A stretch of 64,000 bases of DNA from contig SCRE01000003.1 in the NCBI GenBank assembly GCA_004297935.1, forward strand, positions 51,880 to 115,879. Reading direction: 5' to 3'. The stretch is from Microbacteriaceae bacterium (GTDB taxonomy: Bacteria > Actinomycetota > Actinomycetes > Actinomycetales > Microbacteriaceae). This document shows positions 1 to 8,191 of the stretch, one piece after another. The notes under the pieces were generated by a model. That model had not been told where the DNA came from and searched no databases. It saw only the letters and a program-made list of their open reading frames with translations. The first letter of the stretch is position 1, and each line of letters opens with the position of its first letter. The position numbers and the translations under genes are program-made.

Positions 1-1
1 T

Positions 2-1453
2 ACCGCCTCCTGGGCAGATCGTTGGGAAGCCGAAGGGGGTGACGAGGAAGCCATCTCCCCGGAGCCCGTCACGGCCAAGGCCGACGTGTGGCACATCTTC
101 CAACTGACGAAGAAGAAGCTGCACCTCACGCCTTCCTACCAGCGAGGGGACGTGTGGCGCACGGGGGATCGACAGAAGCTGATCGAGTCAATCCTCCGCG
201 GGATTCCCCTGCCGTCGATCATCCTGCTTCGGAAGGGCGGCGCTGCTCCCGATGATGTTGTGGACGGCAAGCAGCGCCTGACCGCGATTCTGCGCTTTGT
301 GGGCAAGCATCCCGAAGCGCTCGCGAGGGTCGTTGAGGCTGACAAAGCGAAGCCTGAGGCCGGGTTTCGCGACAAGTTCGAGAACGACTACCCCAAATTC
401 CGCTTGGCCTGGAAGAGGTATATGGGCGAACCACTCACGGCAAAGCTCGAAGACGACTACTACTTCCCATTCCGGCTGCGAAACGACAAGAACGGGGTGC
501 TCGTCGGCAAGGACTTGGAGCCTCTACGCGGGAAGTATTACACCCAGATCAAGGGACATACCATCCACGTCGCCGACCAGGAGGTGACGGTCGAGGAGCT
601 CTTCGAAGGCGCTCCTGACTACAAGGTGCCCGTTATCGAGTACACGAAGGCGAGTCAGCGGCAGATTCACGAGGTCTTCAACCTCTACAACAAACAAGGC
701 ATGCACCTGAACGCCGAGGAGATCCGCAACGCGGTGTTCCATGATGTTGAGCTCACGCGCGCGATCCTTGTCGCGGCTGGTGATGCCAGCAGTCGTGCCA
801 ACATCGCAGAGATCGCCCCGTCGCTGCTCAACGTTCCCGGCCTCGGTGAGCTCGGCAAGACCCTGGCGGACTACGGGTTCGGTGAGGCTCGCTACCGTCG
901 AACGAAGGTGCTTGGATGGATCATCGCGACGCTCGTGAACGACTCGGGAGGCAAGCTTCTTCCCTCCACCGCGCGCCACACTGACGACCTCCTCAAGCGC
1001 GTGCAGGACGACGGCTCACATACGTTGCGCGCCTCCTCCCGTCTCTCCGACCTTTTCGGACTCGTGACGACGGCTGCCGGCCTGCACGCGGCTTACGACG
1101 AGCTCTGGCCGGACAAGTTTCGCGGCGATGGGAAAAGCAGCCGATGGCAGGACTTGCAGCTGGTCGGGTCGCTCGTCGGCGTCGTGATCGCCACTGCCCG
1201 TGCGCCGGAGGATATCGAGGAGCGTCTCGAGGCCAACGCCGCGACGATCCGCCAAGCGGCGCTGAACGAGTGGACGCGTCCCGAGAAAACTCAGACCCGA
1301 ACGCAGTGGGACTTCATCGCTCGCATCGCCGCCGGCGTTGTCGAGAAGCTCGGGATAGACATCGAGTCAGCCTCCGAAGCGATCCGTGCACGGTTCGGCT
1401 CATCAGGCGTTGAGTCATTGCTTGCATCGCGTATCCCACCGAAAGGTGCGTGA
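2..1453 (+). CDS. DUF262 domain protein, 5' end outside the window
   Basis: The frame is open from the first bases of the window, so the true start lies to the left; the GTG at 86 is internal because the codons before it read into the same DUF262 fold. The N-terminal part shows the family motifs: a SYQRG element near base 140, then PLPSI, and a DGKQRL motif at 263-280 that corresponds to the ParB/Srx-like D-G-x-Q-R active-site loop. DUF262 proteins (GmrS/GmrD-type N-terminal half) are nucleotide-dependent components of restriction-like systems. The C-terminal half is helical and not recognised. It ends 9 bp before the next gene, so it is co-transcribed with the Z1 protein. Role as a defence protein is inferred from the family and neighbours. 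Confidence 0.85.
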   Translation, partial: TASWADRWEAEGGDEEAISPEPVTAKADVWHIFQLTKKKLHLTPSYQRGDVWRTGDRQKLIESILRGIPLPSIILLRKGGAAPDDVVDGKQRLTAILRFVGKHPEALARVVEADKAKPEAGFRDKFENDYPKFRLAWKRYMGEPLTAKLEDDYYFPFRLRNDKNGVLVGKDLEPLRGKYYTQIKGHTIHVADQEVTVEELFEGAPDYKVPVIEYTKASQRQIHEVFNLYNKQGMHLNAEEIRNAVFHDVELTRAILVAAGDASSRANIAEIAPSLLNVPGLGELGKTLADYGFGEARYRRTKVLGWIIATLVNDSGGKLLPSTARHTDDLLKRVQDDGSHTLRASSRLSDLFGLVTTAAGLHAAYDELWPDKFRGDGKSSRWQDLQLVGSLVGVVIATARAPEDIEERLEANAATIRQAALNEWTRPEKTQTRTQWDFIARIAAGVVEKLGIDIESASEAIRARFGSSGVESLLASRIPPKGA

Positions 1454-1462
1454 CCGATCAAC

Positions 1463-4261
1463 GTGGAACGGGTGCACTTCGATGCGCCGTCTGGCGCGGA
1501 AGAGACATGGTGGAGCCGGTACGCTGCCGAGCTTGGGCAGATGACCTCGACCGCGCGAGGAGTGCTCCAGACCGATTGCGCCTACATCGTCGAGCGAGGG
1601 ATGCTCGGTGCGGGACCGCCGGACGCCGCAACGTGGCCCGAGAGCCGGACACGTACGGGGCTGGTCATGGGCTCAGTGCAGTCAGGCAAGACAGCCTCGA
1701 TGTTCGGCGTCACCGCGCTGGCGCTCGACCAAGGTATCGACATCGTCGTGATCCTTGCGGGGACACGCCTGTCGCTCTGGCGTCAAACCTACGAACGCAT
1801 GCTCGAACAGCTCGATGCGGGAGACGACGGAGTCGCGAAAGCGCGGCGGCGGCTGCTCTGTCCGCCTCCGGGAGTCGTGCTCTCCGGAACGCCCGCGACA
1901 CTGGACAGCATCTATCGACTCCCTTCCGCGCAGGTGAGACGCAAGCTATCGCAGAGACAGCCGGTAATCGTCGTCGCGATGAAGCAGACCGATCACCTCT
2001 ACGCGCTCGGACGCGAGCTGCGTCAGAGCGTGTTCGGCGAGGTCGCGCGACTCGACCGTGCCGTGCACATGCTCGTCCTCGACGATGAAGCGGATGACGG
2101 CTCTGTGCTCGACGCCGTCATAGAGCAATCCCAAGGCCCCTTTTCGCCTGCCCTCAAACAGATTCCCCGCGCGATCGCCGACCTATGGGAGCCGCGATCG
2201 AGCGGAGCGCCGGACAACCTCTTCGCCACCTACGTCGGGTACACGGCGACCCCGCAGGCGAACCTGCTGCAAGAGGACCACAATCCGCTCGCCCCGCGCG
2301 ACTTCGTGATCTCGCTTCGGACGCCGCTCGATTTCGGGCAGCCCGCAGACCTCGGCGACCTGGACGCCCCGCGCTCGTCGACATACCCAGAACCGAACGG
2401 CATCGACAACTACTACACGGGCGGCGAGGTCTACTACGACCGCGGCACCGGGGCCGGCCTCTGCCGCGAGCTGTCGGGACATGCCGACGACGATCTCGCA
2501 GATTCCATCCGCGCCTTCCTTGTTGCCGGTGCGATCAGGTTGCACTGGGCCTCGACAACTGACCCCACCGTGATGGGCCCACACTCGATCAGAGGCGCCC
2601 ACTTCCCCCAGAGGGACGATGTGAAAGCGGCTTCGCCGCCCACCCACTCGATGCTGCTCCACCCCTCCGCAGACATCGGCGCTCACTTCGCAGCCGCGGA
2701 GGACGTACTCGTTTGGGCTGGCGTGCCAGACCGCACCACGGCGCGCAACCTGATCGAGTCCGGCAATGCACTCCTCCCGCACAGCCTCATCGCGAAGATG
2801 CGCGGTGAGGAGCCCCTCTGGGAGGCATGGATCGACCGCTACCGGTCATCATCAAGCGCGATCGCTACCGAGTTCAACGTGATGAACCCTCGACCCATCC
2901 CCGACTGGCCGACCGTGCTCCACATCCTGGAGACCGAGGTCATCCCGGGCACGCGCGTGTCCGTCGTGAACAGCGATCCCAGCGCGGACGACCGACCCGA
3001 GTACAAGCCGGCCTTCGACGAGACCACCCGGCGTTGGCGCGCGGCCACTGACCTCTCGACAATCTTCGTCTCCGGCAACGTAATGGCGCGCGGGCTGACA
3101 CTGGAGGGAATGACGACAGCGCTTTTCCGACGCAGCTCGGCTAACCCCTTGGCCGACACCCAGATGCAGATGCAGCGATGGTTCGGCTACCGCGGAGAGT
3201 ACATCGAGCTCTGCCGCATGTTCGCCACCCGACAGCAGATCGGCCTGTTCGGCGCCTACCACGATGTCGACGAGGCGCTCCGTGAAGGCATCGCGGCGAA
3301 GATGGCTGGCGCCGCTCCTTCCCCGGTCGTCCTGCACGGCATGGGTTTTCTGGCCACCGGAAAGATCGCCAGTATCGGCCGCGTGCCGCTGTGTCCGAGC
3401 GCAAAGCCGTTCATCACGGTCATCAACGATGGACAGCAGCCCGACCCGAACGTTCAGCTTGTCGCTGAGGTCTTCTCCGGCCCCTCCTCCGATGTGGCGG
3501 TGGGGCGCACCGTGCGCGGACGTGCGCTCGACCGCACACTGTCGCTGTCAGGGGCTGCCGACCTGCTCGACAGGCTCTCGTTTGACTCCTATGCCCCTGG
3601 CGACGAAAGCCGGCTGGCAGAGCTGTGGCAGCAAGTCCAGGCCCGCGTGGACGCAACCCTGCCGCTGCCCGCAGGGACACAGTTCTACAACGCCCCAAGC
3701 CCCATCGACGGAACACCCTCGGACGCCCGCTTCGAGTGCCCGTACGCCATCGCCGCATATCTCCGCTTGTGGGAAGCGTGCCTCACCCGTGCCGTCAGAG
3801 GCCTTTTCGTCACAGGAGTCCCGTCCGGCCGATGGGCGATGGCCGACCTGCGCGCCAAGGCGGTGCATCAGCCCCGGTTCTCTATCGGTATCCGATACGG
3901 CGACGGCGACAGGATCACCGGCGGACCCCTCGCCGGTCTCGGCTTCAACATCCGGGCCACCCAGAAAGCCCTGAACACTCAGGGGAACCTTGACACGACC
4001 TGGGGCACGAACGACCCGAACGCAGGCCCTCTCGACTACCGCGGCGACGAGTTCTTCGACTACTACCATCGCGGCGAAGCCCTGCCGGCAACGGCTGGGA
4101 CGACGTCCTGGCGCCCGCAAGGGGCGCACGGGCAGATCCTCTTCTACATCAACAAACGGCCGGAGCAACCGCATCCTGCAGTCGCTGTCGGAGTATGCAT
4201 CCCCGCTGGCGGCCCGGAGCAGTTCGCCGCGACGCGAGCCGGCTCGCTGATCGCAGCGTGA
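1463..4261 (+). CDS. Z1 domain protein, helicase-like ATPase of a restriction-type system
   Basis: A 932-residue protein starting at GTG 1463. It has a Walker A loop, GSVQSGKT (residues 70-77), a Walker B/DEAD-like stretch, LDDEAD, near residue 207, a GYTATP motif near 258, and the C-terminal helicase elements ARGLTLEG (about 542) and QMQRWFGYR (about 569). This is the signature of the Z1 family, superfamily II ATPases found in operons with DUF4420 nucleases, AIPR proteins, MORC/HSP90-type ATPases and cytosine methyltransferases. It probably translocates on or remodels DNA for the neighbouring nuclease. It sits 9 bp after the DUF262 gene and 10 bp before the nuclease gene. No methyltransferase or MORC ATPase is visible, but both could lie left of the window. 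Confidence 0.9.
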   Translation: MERVHFDAPSGAEETWWSRYAAELGQMTSTARGVLQTDCAYIVERGMLGAGPPDAATWPESRTRTGLVMGSVQSGKTASMFGVTALALDQGIDIVVILAGTRLSLWRQTYERMLEQLDAGDDGVAKARRRLLCPPPGVVLSGTPATLDSIYRLPSAQVRRKLSQRQPVIVVAMKQTDHLYALGRELRQSVFGEVARLDRAVHMLVLDDEADDGSVLDAVIEQSQGPFSPALKQIPRAIADLWEPRSSGAPDNLFATYVGYTATPQANLLQEDHNPLAPRDFVISLRTPLDFGQPADLGDLDAPRSSTYPEPNGIDNYYTGGEVYYDRGTGAGLCRELSGHADDDLADSIRAFLVAGAIRLHWASTTDPTVMGPHSIRGAHFPQRDDVKAASPPTHSMLLHPSADIGAHFAAAEDVLVWAGVPDRTTARNLIESGNALLPHSLIAKMRGEEPLWEAWIDRYRSSSSAIATEFNVMNPRPIPDWPTVLHILETEVIPGTRVSVVNSDPSADDRPEYKPAFDETTRRWRAATDLSTIFVSGNVMARGLTLEGMTTALFRRSSANPLADTQMQMQRWFGYRGEYIELCRMFATRQQIGLFGAYHDVDEALREGIAAKMAGAAPSPVVLHGMGFLATGKIASIGRVPLCPSAKPFITVINDGQQPDPNVQLVAEVFSGPSSDVAVGRTVRGRALDRTLSLSGAADLLDRLSFDSYAPGDESRLAELWQQVQARVDATLPLPAGTQFYNAPSPIDGTPSDARFECPYAIAAYLRLWEACLTRAVRGLFVTGVPSGRWAMADLRAKAVHQPRFSIGIRYGDGDRITGGPLAGLGFNIRATQKALNTQGNLDTTWGTNDPNAGPLDYRGDEFFDYYHRGEALPATAGTTSWRPQGAHGQILFYINKRPEQPHPAVAVGVCIPAGGPEQFAATRAGSLIAA

Positions 4262-4271
4262 AGAAGACGCG

Positions 4272-5327
4272 ATGACCAACTACGAGGATGCTCGGCAGCG
4301 GATCGAACGCATCCCGGTGTCCCCGGAAGCCGGGTCACGGAACGTCGAATGGATCACCCCCACCGAAGTCATCGGCGTGGCTCGTGACACCGAAGGCAAG
4401 GTAGAACTCCTCCTTCGCGGAGCCGAGCTCGTGTCGGTCTCCAGAACCGTCAAGGATGCATCCGAGCATCGAACGATCTACAAGGACGACGGGACGACAT
4501 TCGAAGCCACGCGCCTGGTCTTCCCCGCACTCACCCACTTCGACCAGGTAGCGGCGTTCATCTGCATCGAACTCCTGCGAAACGGAGCAGATAGCGACCT
4601 CCCGCGCGCATTCGCTCTCACCGAACCGATCCTCGAACTCGCCATCAAGAACCTCACGCTCTCAAACCAGGCGCTCCTCGGACTTGCAGGCGAACTGCTC
4701 CTCCTGGAGGCACTATGCCGCCGAGCCGAAGACTCTCGCGTCGCAGAGATCATCGCCGGTTGGCACGGCTGGCAGCGATCCTCACGCGACCTCGTCCTTG
4801 GCGACACGGGGATCGAGGTCAAGACCACGACAGGCAACTCATCATCACATCTCGTTGAGGGCGTGCATCAGGTCGAACGCGACGAGGCAGGCGACGAGCA
4901 CCGACTGTTCCTACTGAGCATCGGCCTCCAGCGAGCCGAGAGCGATACCAGCAACAGCTTCACAGTCCCCAGCCTCGTCGAGCGCATCACTATGCGCATG
5001 GCCGACACCGGAGTATCGCCTCCGGTCATCGAGCGTTTCATCGCCCACGTTGCCGAGTATGGCGCGAGCTCGTGGATCGGTTACAACCACACCACACAAG
5101 CAACCGATCCGACCTACTCGATCCCGCTTCTTACGACCTTCTTCCGCGCCTACGACATGGATGACGCCGCCATCGGTGTCCTGCGCCGTGACGACGTTGC
5201 CGCGTTTCGACACGTCGCCGACGACTCGGTGAGATTTCGGGTGAATCTCTCCACTAATGGGCCGATCAGCTCCGGGAACCCCGTCGAAGGGGCAAATCAG
5301 GTGGCCCAAATGATACTTGGGCTCTGA
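4272..5327 (+). CDS. PD-(D/E)XK motif protein (DUF4420 family)
   Basis: A 351-residue protein beginning at ATG 4272 after a GAAGAAG ribosome site. Around residues 173-182 it carries LGDTGIEVKTTT, the D...ExK core of a PD-(D/E)XK nuclease. This matches the DUF4420 family, which is almost always encoded beside a Z1 protein and is the presumed DNA-cutting subunit of those systems. The glutamine/glutamate-rich helix that follows (LVEGVHQVERDE) fits the conserved region after the active site. It overlaps or nearly abuts the next gene. Nuclease activity is family-level inference; the metal-binding residues appear intact. Confidence 0.88.
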   Translation: MTNYEDARQRIERIPVSPEAGSRNVEWITPTEVIGVARDTEGKVELLLRGAELVSVSRTVKDASEHRTIYKDDGTTFEATRLVFPALTHFDQVAAFICIELLRNGADSDLPRAFALTEPILELAIKNLTLSNQALLGLAGELLLLEALCRRAEDSRVAEIIAGWHGWQRSSRDLVLGDTGIEVKTTTGNSSSHLVEGVHQVERDEAGDEHRLFLLSIGLQRAESDTSNSFTVPSLVERITMRMADTGVSPPVIERFIAHVAEYGASSWIGYNHTTQATDPTYSIPLLTTFFRAYDMDDAAIGVLRRDDVAAFRHVADDSVRFRVNLSTNGPISSGNPVEGANQVAQMILGL

Positions 5328-5346
5328 CGTGCATGCCTGCGACGAG

Positions 5347-6141
5347 ATGCCAGCGCCCCTCATATATGCTCCGAAGGTGGCCCTCCCCAAGTTCTCTCCA
5401 CCACCACAGGTGGCCTTGGTCGCGCCGCTACGGCGTGGGAGCTCGGGGTCAGCGGCGTTTCTCGGATTGGCATCGAACGGCCAGCAATACTGGATCAAGC
5501 CGCCAAGCAACCCGCAAGGCTCCCGAACCCTGGTCGCTGAAGCGGTCGCCTACGGCATCGGGAGACTCATCGGGGCTCCAGTTCCTGCCAACTCGCTCAT
5601 CGAGATCCCGGGAGCCTTCAACTGGGAGTACGCTGAAGGCCATCGTCTGCGCGGGGGCATCGGGCATGGCTCGCTGAACGTCGAGGACGTGGTCGTCGCC
5701 GAGCAATGGGGCACCTATTCGCGGCTGGACGACAACCGGCGCCGACAGGCTCACATTCTCGCCTTGTGGGACCTCTGCATGGGTGACGACCCGCAATGGC
5801 TGCACCAGACCACAGAGGACTACAGCATCTGGTCGTTCGACCATGGCTTCTGGCTCGCCGGCGAGTCCGACTGGACGATCGACGCCTTGAAGAAGATCGC
5901 CACAACACCCTGGCAGTTCGACCTCGATCCGGGCGTCGCCTCCGCGAGCGGACTGCGAGAAGCGGCAGACCGGATCGACGGTCTCACCCTGGGGATGATC
6001 CAGGCTGTCGCCAGGAGCGTTCCGTTAGAGTGGGAGACCACACCGCAGGAACTGTCGGAGCTGGCATCCATACTGTTCCTACGCACAGAGGGCGTGGCCG
6101 AACGACTGCGCGCCGCCGCCAACCAGAGCCGACACTCCTAG
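5347..6141 (+). CDS. HipA-like kinase family protein (HipA_2 type)
   Basis: About 264 residues from ATG 5347; TTG 5317 and GTG 5329 in the same frame are alternative starts, and none has a strong ribosome site. The N-terminal half has the HipA N-lobe layout: a QYWIKPP strand with the candidate ATP-binding lysine, then LVAEAVAYGIGRLIGAPVP, as in HipA_2 proteins. The C-lobe has a SFDHGFW segment that corresponds to the metal-binding IDHG of the family. The catalytic loop, where relatives read like N-x-D-R-x-x-x-N, here reads LCMGDDPQWLHQ, so the usual Arg and Asn are not obvious. Such proteins are typically encoded directly before a DUF3037 gene, as here. Kinase activity and target are unknown. 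Confidence 0.78.
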   Translation: MPAPLIYAPKVALPKFSPPPQVALVAPLRRGSSGSAAFLGLASNGQQYWIKPPSNPQGSRTLVAEAVAYGIGRLIGAPVPANSLIEIPGAFNWEYAEGHRLRGGIGHGSLNVEDVVVAEQWGTYSRLDDNRRRQAHILALWDLCMGDDPQWLHQTTEDYSIWSFDHGFWLAGESDWTIDALKKIATTPWQFDLDPGVASASGLREAADRIDGLTLGMIQAVARSVPLEWETTPQELSELASILFLRTEGVAERLRAAANQSRHS

Positions 6142-6152
6142 GGAGGTGCCTC

Positions 6153-7007
6153 GTGAGCTATCAGTACTGGATCATCCGATTCGTCCCGAACATCGCACGG
6201 GGCGAGTTCACCAACGTCGGTCTCGTCTGCGGCGCAGACGGCGGCGACTGGGCTGTCGGCTTCGACCCGCGGTACGTTCGAAACCACGGCAACCTCAGTT
6301 CCGACCTGCGCGAACTCACCAACTGGATCACATGGTTCCGCCGAACCGTCGAGCACCACGGCAGCGTAGGGTTCGGCGAGCAGTCGGTCAGTAGCGGCTG
6401 GATCGCGCAACTGCGCTCTCGCCAAGCCAACTCCGTCCAGTTCTCCAAGCCCGCCCCCATCGATGTCGAGTCGGCACGTGCAGGGGTGGAGATGCTCTTC
6501 CCGCATCTCGTGGAGCGCGAGCCGACCCGCAGACGCCGGGGCCTGACACGGCAATCCCTCCGCGCGGACGTGCGCGACACCCTCGTGTTCGAAGGCGGCC
6601 TGGCGATCGGCCACGACCTGTTCGTTCAGCCAAAGGTACGGATTGGGAAGCAGCGGGGGAGCTTCGACCTATTGCGCTCCGATAGCCAGACCAACTCTCT
6701 GACCAATGTGTGGGCGTTCAATGTCGCGTCGCTGGAGCCCCTCGATCGTGAGATCCAGTCCTGGAACTACCTGGTGAGTCGGCTGCGTGCCGACGGGGCC
6801 AATCTGCAACTTGGCAGTTCACGTACCGCGACGCTGCCAGCGGACGCCCCTATCGACGTCGTCTATGACCCGCCGACTTCCGATCGTGAACGGCAGTGGC
6901 GCTCTGACATCTTCGAGGCCGCTCAAGAGGCCTGGCAGTTGAACAACATCTCGGCTCACTCCGTGGACGAATTTCACGCGCGCGTGGCGGTTCTCGCGGG
7001 TCAGTAG
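6153..7007 (+). CDS. DUF3037 domain protein
   Basis: A 284-residue protein from GTG 6153, chosen because a GGGAGGTG ribosome site lies at 6141-6148 and because the family begins with a Y-Q-Y-W-I-I-R-F-V-P strand, seen here at residues 3-12. The next conserved piece, GEFTNVGLV, follows at once. DUF3037 proteins of unknown activity pair with HipA_2 kinases; the pairing suggests a regulator or substrate of the kinase. The gene starts 11 bp after the kinase gene and closes the five-gene run. The region after it changes to the integration site. Function is not established. Confidence 0.85.
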   Translation: MSYQYWIIRFVPNIARGEFTNVGLVCGADGGDWAVGFDPRYVRNHGNLSSDLRELTNWITWFRRTVEHHGSVGFGEQSVSSGWIAQLRSRQANSVQFSKPAPIDVESARAGVEMLFPHLVEREPTRRRRGLTRQSLRADVRDTLVFEGGLAIGHDLFVQPKVRIGKQRGSFDLLRSDSQTNSLTNVWAFNVASLEPLDREIQSWNYLVSRLRADGANLQLGSSRTATLPADAPIDVVYDPPTSDRERQWRSDIFEAAQEAWQLNNISAHSVDEFHARVAVLAGQ

Positions 7008-7028
7008 TTGCGGGTCCGACGGGTGTCA

Positions 7029-7074
7029 TGAAGTGGACCAATGAAGTGACCAACAGTCTGCAAACCCTGCAAAA
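7029..7074 (+). repeat. Short direct repeats just inside the element end
   Basis: Two near-identical copies of TGAAGTGGACCAA and TGAAGTGACCAA lie at 7029-7041 and 7042-7053, followed by CTGCAAA twice at 7059-7074. They lie about 75-120 bp inside the tRNA-derived junction, where tyrosine recombinases of integrative elements usually bind arm sites. That role is inference; the repeats themselves are visible. Confidence 0.4.
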
Positions 7075-7146
7075 CGTGACGCGCAGAGCACGCTCCTGAA
7101 ACACAAAATCCCTGGTCAAGGGGGCTATGAGCCTTTTCCCTGCCAC

Positions 7147-7191
7147 CTGGGGGTCAAGGGGTCGCAGGTTCAAATCCTGTCAGCCCGACCA
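7147..7191 (+). other. attR-type junction: displaced 3' half of tRNA-Pro(GGG)
   Basis: The segment begins in the anticodon loop (CTGGGGGTCAAG, anticodon GGG), continues through a variable region, a T arm with GCAGG/CCTGT stem and TTCAAAT loop, a 3' acceptor strand CAGCCCG, discriminator A and an encoded CCA at 7189-7191. The 5' half of the tRNA (acceptor CGGGCTG, D arm, 5' anticodon stem) is absent; the bases before 7147 do not pair. A tRNA 3' half alone is the usual duplicate left at the distal end of an element integrated in a tRNA gene. Orientation places the element to the left and chromosome to the right. Confidence 0.85.
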
Positions 7192-7213
7192 GTGTGATGT
7201 CTCGGGGCATGGT

Positions 7214-7251
7214 GAACGCTCTGAACCTGCGTTTTTGGGTTCGGAGCGTTC
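7214..7251 (+). terminator. Rho-independent-type terminator of the former tRNA-Pro gene
   Basis: A 14-bp stem (7214-7227 with 7238-7251, one G-U pair) encloses a loop containing five T residues. It lies 22 bp after the tRNA CCA, so it probably ended the tRNA transcript before the element separated them. Confidence 0.7.
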
Positions 7252-7252
7252 T

Positions 7253-7560
7253 TCATTTGTGGGTCGGTCCTTTGGGTGCTCTGGTGGGCTGGTAGTCGTG
7301 GCCGGGGTCGAGGGTGAGCTCGCATAGGAGCACGCCGGTGGCCGCGTTCAGGACTCGGATTTCGAGGTCCTGGATGAGCAGGATGACGTGGGCTCGGGCG
7401 TGGGTTCGCCCGATGCCGATATGGTGCAGTTTCCCGGCGCGGCGGAGGATGAGGAGTCGGATGCGGGTGATTTTGTGGGCGCGGCCGACGCCGATGTGGT
7501 GCAGCCGGCCTGCAACGCAGAGGGTGACGGCGCCGGTCTTGTCGATGCTGTCACAGTCTG
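7253..7560 (-). pseudogene. IS481-family transposase, C-terminal remnant
   Basis: The minus strand encodes about 100 residues that match the end of actinobacterial IS481 transposases: SIDKTGAVTL, GRLHHIGVGRAH, a second partly duplicated GKLHHIGIGRTHAR, then LLIQDLEIRVLNAATG, ELTLDP and DYQPT, ending in APKGPT. The DDE catalytic domain and helix-turn-helix that should precede it are missing; upstream the frame runs into unrelated sequence. No terminal inverted repeats were seen. It is a decayed insertion at a known hot spot next to the tRNA junction. The repeated HHIG block (once around LHHIGVG and again LHHIGIG) suggests an internal duplication or family-typical repetition. Confidence 0.75.
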
Positions 7561-8191
7561 ACGCGCGACAATCGACGACCTCACTGGCGGAGGTCGGGCA
7601 CGATGGGCCACCAGGTGGAAGCCCGCGCTTAGCGCCTTCGCGATCACTTTCGAAGGTCGAATCAACTAGCAATGCGCCAGGCCAGATCCATCGATAACCT
7701 GGCAGGCCCCAACCCGGTGCGTCGTGGCAAGCAGCCGCGCTGATCTGTTCGGCACGCGGGCTTCGAATCGGCCGCCGACGTTCTGGCTCCTCACGACCGG
7801 ATTCTTGGATCCGCAGTACCGCCGTTTCATCACCGTCGACTGCGGGAACTGCACGGTTTCGAGGCTTCTCCAATCAAGGTGGACATGCGCGTGCACGAGC
7901 GCCGTACGCACAGCTGACTCGCCCGTCGATCGAGTAAGTAGGTCGCGCTGCGACTGTATCGAAGCCCCACGTGCCGACTGAGCCCGTGAAGGCGGCGAAA
8001 TCGACGCGATCGTGTGGCCCGTGCTTGGGCCACGTCTGCTGGCAGTACGTGCACCCATATACTTATTTAGCTGAATCGCCTGGTACACGGTGGCCGGTGA
8101 GTTGAGCCGCCTCTAAGGCTGCCTGGCGGTGAGGTGTGACTCCTTCTCGCGCGACGCGATGGACGAGTCGTCTGCACAGGGAGAGGACGCA
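7561..8191. other. Region of about 630 bp without a recognisable gene
   Basis: Several short frames cross this stretch on both strands, but none has a ribosome site together with a recognisable protein motif. It may be decayed mobile DNA continuous with the IS481 remnant. The last 60 bp before 8192 contain an AT-richer patch (8055-8072) that could hold the promoter of the surface-protein gene. Confidence 0.5.

Noticed and set aside
7147..7191. Functional tRNA-Pro gene
   Set aside because: The D arm, 5' acceptor strand and 5' anticodon stem are absent.
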